Assembly (NCBI RefSeq): GCF_041447285.1
Contig: NZ_JBGMEB010000010.1
Location: forward strand, 102,686-166,685
Direction of reading: 5' to 3'
Length of the DNA: 64,000 bases
Origin: Methanomethylovorans sp041447285
GTDB taxonomy: Archaea > Halobacteriota > Methanosarcinia > Methanosarcinales > Methanosarcinaceae
Every line of letters begins with the position of its first letter. The first letter of the stretch is position 1. Both the position numbers and the translations under genes were made by a program. The notes beneath the pieces are model-generated. The model was not told the DNA's origin and ran no database searches. It saw nothing but the letters and a program-made list of their open reading frames with translations. Shown piece by piece: positions 35,844 through 45,270 of this stretch.

Positions 35844-38800
35844 TGTATAAAGACCTTATTCAATTCGACCCAATTGAATCGGTGGTTCAGCTACGAGATG
35901 CTGACAAATCCACTACAGCTCATCATTTAGTAAATACCTATGTAATTTCAGACGAAATGGCAGAGAGGCTTACTGGTCTTGTCATTCCTCAATTACAATT
36001 CGATCAGCCAATAGATAATAAGGGAATATTGGTCGTGGGCAATTATGGAACCGGTAAATCACATTTGATGTCAGTTATTTCCAGCCTTGCAGAAGACGCT
36101 TCTTTGTTAGATTCAATAAGCCATAAAGATGTTGCCGATTCCGCAAAACAGATTGCTGGCAGGTTCAAGGTTATCCGTACAGAGATTGGCGCAACTACGA
36201 TGTCATTGCGCGATATTCTGGTAGCTGAACTTGAGGAGAAGCTTGACAAACTGCAAATCAATTATGTTTTTCCTGAAGCAGGTCAAGTGATCAGCCATAA
36301 AAGAGCCTTCGAAGAAATGATGACAGCTTTCCACCAGGTATACCCGGATCATGGACTGCTTCTGGTTGTGGATGAACTCCTGGATTATTTACGTACCCGC
36401 AAAGATCAGGAAATAATTCTTGATCTGAATTTCCTGAGGGAAGTAGGAGAGGTTTGCAAAGACCTGCGCTTCCGCTTTATGGCTGGTGTGCAGGAGGCCA
36501 TATTTGATAGTCCGCGTTTTGCATTTGTAGCTGACAGTATTCGCAGAGTGAAGGACCGCTTCGAGCAGATTGTAATTGCACGTAATGATGTAAAGTTTGT
36601 CGTTTCCGAGCGTTTACTTAAGAAAACAGCTGAACAGCAGGCACTGATACGTGAATATCTTACTCCATTTGCAAAGTTCTACGGTGGGCTTAATGAACGA
36701 ATGGATGAATTTATCCGCCTTTTCCCAGTACATCCAGATTATATTGATACTTTTGAACGTGTCAGGATAATTGAAAAACGTGAAGTTCTCAAAACGCTCT
36801 CAATGGAAATGAAATCCATTATGAGCAAAGAGGTACCTGAAGATCGACCCGGTATAATCTCTTATGACAGTTATTGGGATACACTTAAGCAGAATGCTTC
36901 GTTCCGGTCCATTCCTGAGGTAAGGGCAGTAGTAGATTGCAGTCAGGTTTTAGAGTCCCGAATACAGCAGGCTTTTACCAGACCAGTTTATAAACCAATG
37001 GCTTTGCGCCTGATACATGCGCTGTCTGTACATCGCCTTACAACAGGTGATATATACGCAACCCTTGGTACTACGGCTGAAGAGCTTCGTGACAGTTTAT
37101 TACTTTTTGAACCAATGATAGACGAGATGGGTAGTGATGATCCAGATAAAGACCTTCAAACCCATGTTGAAACAGTCCTACGTGAAATCCATAAGACCGT
37201 CAATGGACAATTCATTTCCTTTAATCAGGAAAACAGGCAGTTCTATCTCGATCTGAAGAAGACCGATGATTTCGATGCTCTGATCGAAAAGCGAGCAGAG
37301 ACCTTTGATGATTCCCAGCTTGATCGTTATTACTATGAAGCTCTGAAAAGAGTAATGGAGTGCACGGACTCGACATATGTGACAGGTTACAAGATATGGC
37401 AGCATGAACTTGAATGGCGGGAGCGCAGAGCCGCACGGACTGGTTATCTGTTCTTCGGTTCTCCGGATGAGCGTTCTACTGCCGTGCCTCAGCGTGATTT
37501 CTATTTGTATTTCATCCAAATCTTCGATTATAGTGCTAAATTATCGCGCTATATCAATGAAAAGAATCCCGATGAGGTATTTTTCCGGCTGAAAGGAACA
37601 GACGATGAATTCCAGGCAGCTTTAAGAGGATATGCTGCTGCTCTGGACCTTGCTTCTACATCTTCAGGCCATGCCAAAGCGACCTACGAATCAAAAGCAA
37701 ACGGATTCCTGAAGAAGCTTGTACAGTGGCTGCAGAAACATATGACTGATACTTTTGAGGTAACGTATCAGGGACGTACAAAGTTAATGGTGGAATGGGC
37801 AAAAGGAAAGTCGATCAAAGGATTTTCCGGTTTAACCTCGCAAGAGAGTGTTAATTTCCGTGATCTGGTCAACACTATTGCAGGCCTGTGCCTGGAACCA
37901 CGTTTCACTGACCAGGCTCCTGAGTATCCGTTCTTCTCAGTTTTGATAACAGGAAATAATAGGGAACAAGCTGCTCAGGATGCCTTGAGGGCTATTGCAG
38001 GTCAAAATCGTACCAAACAAGCAACTGCTGTTCTGGATGCTTTGGAACTGCTAGATGGCGAGAGAATAGATTCTCATAGGTCCAGATACGCTAAATTCAT
38101 TCTCGACACCTTTAAAACAAAAGGTCATGGGCAGGTTGTGAACCGCAGTGAGATCGTATTTGATGACCATGGACTTGAATATATGGATCCAAGAGCTGCA
38201 CGGCTCGAACCGGAATGGGTGGTAGTGGTTCTTGCAGCACTTGTATATTCCGGTGATATTGTACTGTCTATCCCAGGCAAAAAGTTCGATGCCACAGGAC
38301 TTCAGCAGTTGGCTGCCACTTCTATGGATGATCTGACCCGCTTCAAGCATATCGAACAGCCCAAGGAATGGAATTTACCAGCACTTAAAGCGCTTTTCGA
38401 GCTTTTGGGTATGCCGGAGGGTATGGCACAGCTTGTTACCCAGGGCAAGGACGAGCCTGTTCAGAATCTCCAGAATGCCGTGGAAAAGATTGTCAAACGT
38501 ATCGTCACTGCACAACAGACTATGCGTGAAGGCGTTTCATTCTGGGGACAGAATCTGCTTATCGGTACTGACCTAGCTAACCAGACCGATGGAATAGACA
38601 AAGCAAAAGTATTCTTTGAATCGTTGCAGGTTTACTCAACACCTGGAAAACTTAAGAATTTCCGATATAGTGCGCAAGAGGTGTCGTCCCACGAAAAAGC
38701 AGTTATGGCACTGGATGATCTTGAGTCTCTGCGTGAGTTTGCGATGAATCATGGTTCTATCGTTTCATGGTTAACAACAGCAGAGGCGGCATTGCCTGCT

Positions 38801-39580
38801 GATCATGAGTGGGTTGACCGTTTGAATGCCATTCGCAAAGATATCATGACCGATCTGCAGCAGGCAAATCTTTCTGCACTTTCCGGCAAATCCCAGGAAA
38901 TAAACACTAAGCTGCAGCAGCTTAAGCAGGAATACATCAATATCTACATTTCATTACATACGAAATCACGCCTGGGCGCCAATGGTGATAAGCAAAAAGC
39001 AGCATTGATGAATGATGCGCGTCTGCACACTTTAGTCAAACTCGTAGGTATTGATCTCATGCCAAGGCAACAGCTTACTGATTTTCAGAACAGGCTGGCA
39101 GGGCTTAAGAGCTGCTTCAATCTTACGGAAAAGGACCTAAGTTCCGGTCCTGTGTGTCCGCATTGCCAGTTTAGGCTATCGATGGAGGGTGAAGTTCAGG
39201 CATCTGTTCTATTGGACCAAATGGATACTCAGCTGGACCAGATAATTGATCAGTGGACTAAGACACTTCTGAATAATCTGGAAGACCCTGTCACGCAGTC
39301 AAATGTAAACGAGCTTCTCCATGAAGATTCCAGAAAACTGGTGCAGGAGTTTATATCTACAAAAGAGCTACCTCAGCCTTTAAATAATGATTTTGTACAG
39401 ACAGTCAAGACCGTTCTGGCCGGCCTGCAGAAGATCCCGGTGAAGAAATCAGAACTCGTTGAAATGCTTGCAGAAATAGGGCCCGCGAGCCCGGCTGAGT
39501 TCAAGAGCCTACTCAATGACTATGTTGACAGTCTCACAAGAGGCAAGGACCCGGCTAAGGTGAGGATAGTGCTGGAGTGA
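35840..39580 (+). CDS. brxC: BREX type 3 large ATPase BrxC
   Basis: 1246 residues, near the usual size for BrxC/PglY (DUF6079). Walker A GILVVGNYGTGKSHLM lies at about 61-76 and Walker B LLLVVDELLDYL at about 174-185. The opening FDPIESVVQLRDADK with VNTYVISDEMAERL matches the family. A CPHCQFRL motif near residue 1110 is a possible half zinc site. BrxC is a core BREX component thought to be an AAA ATPase organising the complex on DNA. It starts inside the brxF stop region (4-nt overlap) and is followed by a 66-nt gap before the inserted YhcG-type gene. Confidence 0.92.
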   Translation: MMYKDLIQFDPIESVVQLRDADKSTTAHHLVNTYVISDEMAERLTGLVIPQLQFDQPIDNKGILVVGNYGTGKSHLMSVISSLAEDASLLDSISHKDVADSAKQIAGRFKVIRTEIGATTMSLRDILVAELEEKLDKLQINYVFPEAGQVISHKRAFEEMMTAFHQVYPDHGLLLVVDELLDYLRTRKDQEIILDLNFLREVGEVCKDLRFRFMAGVQEAIFDSPRFAFVADSIRRVKDRFEQIVIARNDVKFVVSERLLKKTAEQQALIREYLTPFAKFYGGLNERMDEFIRLFPVHPDYIDTFERVRIIEKREVLKTLSMEMKSIMSKEVPEDRPGIISYDSYWDTLKQNASFRSIPEVRAVVDCSQVLESRIQQAFTRPVYKPMALRLIHALSVHRLTTGDIYATLGTTAEELRDSLLLFEPMIDEMGSDDPDKDLQTHVETVLREIHKTVNGQFISFNQENRQFYLDLKKTDDFDALIEKRAETFDDSQLDRYYYEALKRVMECTDSTYVTGYKIWQHELEWRERRAARTGYLFFGSPDERSTAVPQRDFYLYFIQIFDYSAKLSRYINEKNPDEVFFRLKGTDDEFQAALRGYAAALDLASTSSGHAKATYESKANGFLKKLVQWLQKHMTDTFEVTYQGRTKLMVEWAKGKSIKGFSGLTSQESVNFRDLVNTIAGLCLEPRFTDQAPEYPFFSVLITGNNREQAAQDALRAIAGQNRTKQATAVLDALELLDGERIDSHRSRYAKFILDTFKTKGHGQVVNRSEIVFDDHGLEYMDPRAARLEPEWVVVVLAALVYSGDIVLSIPGKKFDATGLQQLAATSMDDLTRFKHIEQPKEWNLPALKALFELLGMPEGMAQLVTQGKDEPVQNLQNAVEKIVKRIVTAQQTMREGVSFWGQNLLIGTDLANQTDGIDKAKVFFESLQVYSTPGKLKNFRYSAQEVSSHEKAVMALDDLESLREFAMNHGSIVSWLTTAEAALPADHEWVDRLNAIRKDIMTDLQQANLSALSGKSQEINTKLQQLKQEYINIYISLHTKSRLGANGDKQKAALMNDARLHTLVKLVGIDLMPRQQLTDFQNRLAGLKSCFNLTEKDLSSGPVCPHCQFRLSMEGEVQASVLLDQMDTQLDQIIDQWTKTLLNNLEDPVTQSNVNELLHEDSRKLVQEFISTKELPQPLNNDFVQTVKTVLAGLQKIPVKKSELVEMLAEIGPASPAEFKSLLNDYVDSLTRGKDPAKVRIVLE

Positions 39581-39646
39581 AAAACATGAGCAATATGAGA
39601 TGCAGGTGTACTCTTTGTCTAACTGTTCAGAGGAGCTGAATCTTTG

Positions 39647-40756
39647 ATGGGTGCAAATGAACGTGAATTAGAAGAAGTTGATGTACTTTATAGTGAGATA
39701 CGTTCTGTTTTGCAAAGTGCCCGGAATAATGCTTACCAGGCCATCAATTTTTCTATGGTGCAGGCCTATTGGCAGATCGGATTTCTGATAGTTGAACATG
39801 AGCAGAGAGGGGAAGCACGTGCAGAATACGGGAAAGCCGTATTAAGTGACCTTTCATTCCGGCTTACAAAGGAATTCGGAAGGGGATTTGATGCATCCAA
39901 TCTCAGATACATGCGGCAGTTCTACCTGAAGTTCTCAAAATGTGGCGCAGTGCGTCACAAATCTCTGCCTGCCGGAAAATGTGACGCAATGAGTCACGAA
40001 TCTGTTGAAAGAGGTTATGAGTTAAGGCCAGAGCTTTCATGGACCCATTACCGGCTGCTTTTGCGTGTGGAAAATGAAAAGGCCCGTGAGTGGTATATGC
40101 ACGAGGCGGCTGACCAGCACTGGTCTACCCGGCAACTGGACCGGCAGATATCCACTTTGTATTACGACCGCCTGCTGGCAAGCCGGGACAAGGTGGCTGT
40201 GCGCCAGGAAGCCCGGGAAAAATTAGTGCAGGTGCAGCCTGAAGAGTTCATCCGTGACCCATATGTTCTGGAGTTCCTGAACCTGAAGGAGTATCCGGGA
40301 CTGCGGGAGAATGTTCTGGAAACTGCTATTATTGATAACCTGCAAAGTTTCCTCCTGGAGCTTGGGAAAGGTTTTTCCTTTGTCGCCAGGCAAAAGAGGA
40401 TGCGTTTTGAGGATACAGATTTTTACGTGGACCTGGTGTTTTACAATTATATCCTTAAGTGTTTTGTACTGATCGACCTGAAGATAGGTGCACTGACGCA
40501 TCAGGATATCGGACAGATGGATAGCTATGTCCGTATGTATGAGGATAAGTTCAAGTTGGAGGGTGATAGCCCGACTGTGGGACTTATTCTGTGCTCTGAA
40601 AAGAATGAGGCTATCGCCAAGTATTCTGTTCTGAACGAGAGCAAGCAGCTTTTTGCTTCGAAATATATGATGTACCTGCCTTCAGAAGAGGAGCTGGAAA
40701 GGGAACTCAAACGTGAACGCAATTTCCTTGAGGACAGAAAGGTGATCGAAAAATGA
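39647..40756 (+). CDS. YhcG/DUF1016-type PD-(D/E)XK nuclease, embedded in the BREX operon
   Basis: 369 residues. The N-terminal DUF1016_N domain (YWQIGFLIVEHEQ, LTKEFGRGFDASNLRYMRQFY, SWTHYRLLL) is followed by a C-terminal nuclease-like domain with FYVDLVFYN and FVLIDLKIG (D...D-x-K). A 13-residue imperfect tandem repeat (KCGAVRHKSLPAG, KCDAMSHESVERG; 39-bp period, 39937 and 39976) lies between them. ATG 39647 is preceded by GAGGAG at 39630; TTG 39644 is also in frame. YhcG proteins are common in defence islands and beside restriction genes but are not a BREX core part. It overlaps the methylase gene by 4 nt, so it is fully built into the operon. Confidence 0.88.
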   Translation: MGANERELEEVDVLYSEIRSVLQSARNNAYQAINFSMVQAYWQIGFLIVEHEQRGEARAEYGKAVLSDLSFRLTKEFGRGFDASNLRYMRQFYLKFSKCGAVRHKSLPAGKCDAMSHESVERGYELRPELSWTHYRLLLRVENEKAREWYMHEAADQHWSTRQLDRQISTLYYDRLLASRDKVAVRQEAREKLVQVQPEEFIRDPYVLEFLNLKEYPGLRENVLETAIIDNLQSFLLELGKGFSFVARQKRMRFEDTDFYVDLVFYNYILKCFVLIDLKIGALTHQDIGQMDSYVRMYEDKFKLEGDSPTVGLILCSEKNEAIAKYSVLNESKQLFASKYMMYLPSEEELERELKRERNFLEDRKVIEK

Positions 40757-43428
40757 CTGATACTACTTTATATGACAATTTCTCCGAAGGCAGCAGTAAA
40801 TCTCCAAAGCAGGTCACCTGCCTTGGAATGACCTTCGAAAACGAAGAAGACCGCCGCAATTATTTCACCGAGAAGCTGCGCGAAAAACTGCAGGACCCGG
40901 AGTTCCGCAAAATCGAAGGCTTTCCCATCGGCTCGAACGAAGACATCCTGCACCTGAGTGACCCACCATACTACACCGCCTGTCCGAATCCCTGGATCGC
41001 GGATTTCATCAAAGAATGGGAATCAGAAAAGCCTGATAAACCTGCAGACTTCAAGTACCACAGGGAACCCTTTGCAGCCGATGTGAGCGAAGGCAAGAAC
41101 GATCCTATCTACAATGCCCACTCATACCACACCAAAGTGCCTTATCGAGCAATACAGCATTATATTCAACATTTTACTGTACCGGGGGATATAGTTGCGG
41201 ATACATTTTGTGGTACGGGAATGACAGCTCTTGCTGCTTCTTCTCTCAATCGAAAATCAATTGTAGCGGATCTTAGCCCCTATGCTACCTTTATTGCATA
41301 TAATTACTGTCATCCTATTAAAGATATTGACTTGAAAAAGACATGGGAAGAAGTCTTAGAACGCACAAACCAAGAAATTGGTTGGGTGTATGTATCTGAA
41401 GATGAATCCCAAAGTGGGATACTTCAATATGCAGTCTGGTCCGACCATTACTTTTGTCCAAATTGTAGTGAGGAAATTATTTTTTGGGAAATATTAGTTG
41501 ATGAATCAGAACAATTTAAAAGTGAATTGAAGTGTCCTCATTGTTTGGTATTAATTGAAAAATCTGCTTTAACAAAAGTTCGTTCTGCAGATGGAGAGGT
41601 GAAACGCAGTATTGTTAAAATTTATGAATCTCGAAATGGACATAAGAATAGCAGAAAACCAAATTTTAATGATGAGTTACTTATACGCCGATGCTTAGAT
41701 GTCATTAAGAACACTGAAGTTCCCACAGAACTAATGATGTTCAAAGGCGATAGATTCGGTGATATGTATGTTCCAAGACAACATTCTGGACTTACTCAGG
41801 TAAATCATTTTTATTTGCCTAGGAGTTTACTGGTTGCGAGTACACTCTACAAAAATATAAAGAGTATCTCAAATGTTGAAGTTCGCAATTATCTAATATG
41901 GGCTTTCCTATCAGTTCAAAACTACATTAATAAAAAACAATCCTATTTTGGTGGAGGCGGTGGCCAACCGGGCACACTAACAATTGCCGACATAATCCAA
42001 GAGAAAAATGCGTTAGAGGTAATCAATCGTAAAGTACGAAAACTAATTACACTATTACCAGATATAATTAATCTAATATCATCTGATAAAAGGTGTGTAA
42101 TAAGTACTCAAACAGCAACTGTGAGAAGTTTTATACCCAATGCTTCTGTAGATTACATTTTTATGGATCCTCCTTTTGGACGCAATTTAATGTACTCAGA
42201 ATTAAATTTCATAAACGAGTCTTGGCTTCGAGTTTTTACACAGTACTCTTTTGAAGCAATTGTTAATAAGAGTCAGGGAAAAGGAGAGGCAGAATATCGT
42301 CAATTAATGACACTATCATTTCAAGAAGCTTACAGAATTCTAAAACCAGGTCATTGGATAACAGTGGAATTTTCAAACACAAAAGCATCTATATGGAACT
42401 CAATACAGGCTGCTCTTGCTGAGGCAGGCTTTATCGTTGCCAATGTGTCAGCTCTTGATAAAAAACAAGGTACTTTTAAGGCTGTCACAACCCCAACAGC
42501 AGTTAAGCAGGACCTAGTTATCTCTGCCTACAGGCCCAATGGTGGCTTTGAAGAACGCTTCCAGAAAGAAGCCCAAACTGAAGCAGGTGTCTGGGATTTT
42601 GTAAGAACTCACTTAGAATACCTTCCAGTTACCAAATATCAAGGTGCTTTATTGCAACTGATACCAGAACGTGATCCAAGAATTCTTTTCGATCAGATGG
42701 TAGCCTACTACGTCCGTAAAGGATATCCCGTGCCAATCTCAAGCCAAGAGTTCCAGATAGGGCTTGGCCAGCGGTTCATTGAGCGCGATGGTATGTACTT
42801 CCTGCCTGAACAGGCTGCAGAGTACGACCGGAAGAAACTGACATCAGGACAGCTCATCCAGACAAAACTTTTCGTTTCGGACGAGGCTTCTGCAATCCAG
42901 TGGTTGCGTCAGCTTCTTAAGGCAAAGCCGCAGACATTCCAGGATATCAATCCGCAGTTCATGCAGGAACTTGGCGGATGGAGCAAGAACGAGCAGCAAC
43001 TGGACCTGAGGGAATTGCTAAACCAGAATTTCCTCAGCTACAATAGTATTGGTGACGTGCCAAGCCAGATACATGGTTATCTTTCTACTAACTGGCCGGA
43101 GATGCGTAACCTACAGAAAGATGATCCTGCATTGATGGCAAAAGCTAAGGACAGATGGTATGTGCCTGATCCTAACAAGGCGGGTGACTTGGAGAAACTG
43201 CGTGAGAGGTCCCTGTTGAAAGAGTTTGATGAGTACAAGCAGTCTACGAAGAAACTCAAAGTGTTCAGGATGGAGGCTGTGCGGACTGGTTTTAAGAAGG
43301 CATGGCAGGAGAGGGATTATTCTACTATTATTAAGGTGGCTGACCTGATACCGAATAGTGTGCTGGAAGAGGATCCGAAGTTGTTGATGTGGTATGATCA
43401 GGCTGTGACTAGGGTTGGAGGAGAATGA
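40753..43428 (+). CDS. pglXI: BREX type 3 DNA methyltransferase PglXI
   Basis: 891 residues. SAM-binding motif I VADTFCGTGMTALAA at about 148-162 and the amino-methyltransferase motif DPPFG at about 472 are present, with a zinc-ribbon-like CPNC...CPHC pair (about 235-263) between. PglX-type enzymes methylate host DNA in BREX and mark self. The central part (about 41160-42480) is much more AT-rich than both ends: hand counts give 53% GC for 40861-40920, 23% for 41461-41520 and 48% for 42841-42900. This suggests the catalytic/recognition core was replaced by recombination. ATG overlaps the yhcG stop. Confidence 0.88.
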   Translation: MTDTTLYDNFSEGSSKSPKQVTCLGMTFENEEDRRNYFTEKLREKLQDPEFRKIEGFPIGSNEDILHLSDPPYYTACPNPWIADFIKEWESEKPDKPADFKYHREPFAADVSEGKNDPIYNAHSYHTKVPYRAIQHYIQHFTVPGDIVADTFCGTGMTALAASSLNRKSIVADLSPYATFIAYNYCHPIKDIDLKKTWEEVLERTNQEIGWVYVSEDESQSGILQYAVWSDHYFCPNCSEEIIFWEILVDESEQFKSELKCPHCLVLIEKSALTKVRSADGEVKRSIVKIYESRNGHKNSRKPNFNDELLIRRCLDVIKNTEVPTELMMFKGDRFGDMYVPRQHSGLTQVNHFYLPRSLLVASTLYKNIKSISNVEVRNYLIWAFLSVQNYINKKQSYFGGGGGQPGTLTIADIIQEKNALEVINRKVRKLITLLPDIINLISSDKRCVISTQTATVRSFIPNASVDYIFMDPPFGRNLMYSELNFINESWLRVFTQYSFEAIVNKSQGKGEAEYRQLMTLSFQEAYRILKPGHWITVEFSNTKASIWNSIQAALAEAGFIVANVSALDKKQGTFKAVTTPTAVKQDLVISAYRPNGGFEERFQKEAQTEAGVWDFVRTHLEYLPVTKYQGALLQLIPERDPRILFDQMVAYYVRKGYPVPISSQEFQIGLGQRFIERDGMYFLPEQAAEYDRKKLTSGQLIQTKLFVSDEASAIQWLRQLLKAKPQTFQDINPQFMQELGGWSKNEQQLDLRELLNQNFLSYNSIGDVPSQIHGYLSTNWPEMRNLQKDDPALMAKAKDRWYVPDPNKAGDLEKLRERSLLKEFDEYKQSTKKLKVFRMEAVRTGFKKAWQERDYSTIIKVADLIPNSVLEEDPKLLMWYDQAVTRVGGE

Positions 43429-43429
43429 G

Positions 43430-45268
43430 ATGTTCCTTAAAGAAGTAGTGATACAAAATTATAGAGGATACAAAAATCAACATCGAATACCAATTAATCA
43501 ATTAACAGCATTTATTGGCAGAAATGATATAGGTAAATCTACGATTTTTGATGCTCTAGCAGTTTTCTTTGATCATCCTTTAGGAAAAATGGACTCTAGT
43601 GATGTATGTGTACATTCTGGTTGTACTTGTGAAGTGCGTATAGGATGTGTTTTCACTAATTTACCAGAAGAAATTACTATAGACTCTACATCCACAACGT
43701 TATTGTCTCAAGAATATCTTTTGAATCAGAATCATGATCTTGAAATTCATAAAATATATCCGTTTTCGGATGGTAAAATTGGTAAACCTAAAGTATCTGC
43801 AGTCTGTATGCATCCTACAGCTTCTGGATTTGAGAATTTGCTCCACAAAAAGAATAGTGACCTTAAATCTATGGCTGAAAGGTTTGGTGTAAACGGGTCT
43901 GTGGACCGACGTTCAAACGTAGCTTTAAGAAGAGCAATATGGGAAAAATGTAATGATTTACAACTTAAAAAAGTTGAGACACAGTTAGACAAAGAGGATG
44001 CTAAAGCAATATGGGAAAATCTTTCAAAATGCCTTCCCGACTATGCTTTATTCAGAGCAGACAGATCATCTACAGACGAAGATGATGAAGTTCAAGATCC
44101 ATTGAAAATTGCAATAAGACAAGCTTTACAGGAAGTTCAAGATGAATTAGACACTGTAAAAGAAAAAGTTCAATCGCGCGCTTTGGAAGTAGCAAGTAGA
44201 ACTTTAGTAAAACTGTCTGACTTTGATAGTGCGCTTGCTTCTCAATTAAACCCGGAGTTCAAATCTGATCCAAAATGGGAAGGATTATTTAAGTTATCAC
44301 TTATCACCGATGATGGTATACCTATAAACAAAAGAGGAAGTGGTGTTCGAAGACTTATACTGTTTAGCTTTTTCCGTGCGGAAGCCGAAAGGCTCAGGGA
44401 AGAACATGCTAAAGGAAATATAATTTATGCTGTAGAAGAACCAGAAACTGCCCAGCATCCTAACAATCAACAAAAAGTTATTACAGCTCTTCAGACCATT
44501 GCAGAATCAGATGGCTGTCAAGTCTTGTTAACAACACATGTTCCCGGATTAGCTTCATTGTTGCCTGTTGATTCTATTCGCCACATTATTCTGGATTCTG
44601 AGAATGGGCGCTCTATAAAATTAGGTACAGATGACGTGATAGAGCAAGTAGCTTCCGACTTAGGAGTAATCCCAGATAAACGTGCCAAAGTCTTAGTATG
44701 TGTAGAAGGTCCTCACGATTTAAGATTTTTAAAAAGAATGAATTTTCTTTTCATTTCCGAAAACAGTTCATTTATAGATATATTTGCAAACCCTAAAGTA
44801 GCTTTAGTTGTGCTTGGAGGAAGCACACTTCAAGAGTGGGTAAATCAGCATTATCTCAAAAACCTTGGTTTACCCGAGGTTCATATATATGATCGAGATG
44901 AACTGCAAACTGACGGCACATACAAGTATCAATCCTCAAGAGATTCCGTAAATTACAGAAATGACGGTTCAATTGCTTTTTTAACAATTAAAAGGGAGAT
45001 GGAAAATTATCTTCATTTAGATTCGATAAATGAAGCTTTAAGTCCAGTCACAAATACAGTTTTCTCATTTAATTTAACAGATGACTGTGACGTAGAAAGC
45101 GAGATAAAAGCAGCACTTAACGGTCAAGGAATAATTCAACGTAGACGCCTTAAACATTGGCTAAATGAAGATGCTGCGGACAAAATGACCCTTGACCGCT
45201 TAAAAGCAAGAAATGGATATGAAGAAGTAAAATTATGGTTCCTTGAAATAGCCAATAGAATTAATTGA
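43430..45268 (+). CDS. OLD-family ATP-dependent nuclease (AAA plus TOPRIM), embedded in the BREX operon
   Basis: 612 residues from ATG 43430; GGAGGAG at 43417 inside the end of pglXI is well placed for this start, better than the in-frame TTG at 43415. Walker A FIGRNDIGKSTIFDAL, an ABC-type signature GSGVRRLILFSFFRAEAERL and Walker B AVEEPETAQHP form the ATPase; the C-terminal TOPRIM part shows VCVEGPHDLRFLKRM and IYDRDEL. OLD nucleases occur alone, with GajB in Gabija, or in retron systems. Here it lies between pglXI and brxHII in a position not part of the BREX-3 core. Its composition is AT-rich (hand count 33% GC for 43681-43740), unlike brxHII behind it, so it looks inserted. Confidence 0.88.
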   Translation: MFLKEVVIQNYRGYKNQHRIPINQLTAFIGRNDIGKSTIFDALAVFFDHPLGKMDSSDVCVHSGCTCEVRIGCVFTNLPEEITIDSTSTTLLSQEYLLNQNHDLEIHKIYPFSDGKIGKPKVSAVCMHPTASGFENLLHKKNSDLKSMAERFGVNGSVDRRSNVALRRAIWEKCNDLQLKKVETQLDKEDAKAIWENLSKCLPDYALFRADRSSTDEDDEVQDPLKIAIRQALQEVQDELDTVKEKVQSRALEVASRTLVKLSDFDSALASQLNPEFKSDPKWEGLFKLSLITDDGIPINKRGSGVRRLILFSFFRAEAERLREEHAKGNIIYAVEEPETAQHPNNQQKVITALQTIAESDGCQVLLTTHVPGLASLLPVDSIRHIILDSENGRSIKLGTDDVIEQVASDLGVIPDKRAKVLVCVEGPHDLRFLKRMNFLFISENSSFIDIFANPKVALVVLGGSTLQEWVNQHYLKNLGLPEVHIYDRDELQTDGTYKYQSSRDSVNYRNDGSIAFLTIKREMENYLHLDSINEALSPVTNTVFSFNLTDDCDVESEIKAALNGQGIIQRRRLKHWLNEDAADKMTLDRLKARNGYEEVKLWFLEIANRIN

Positions 45269-45270
45269 AA

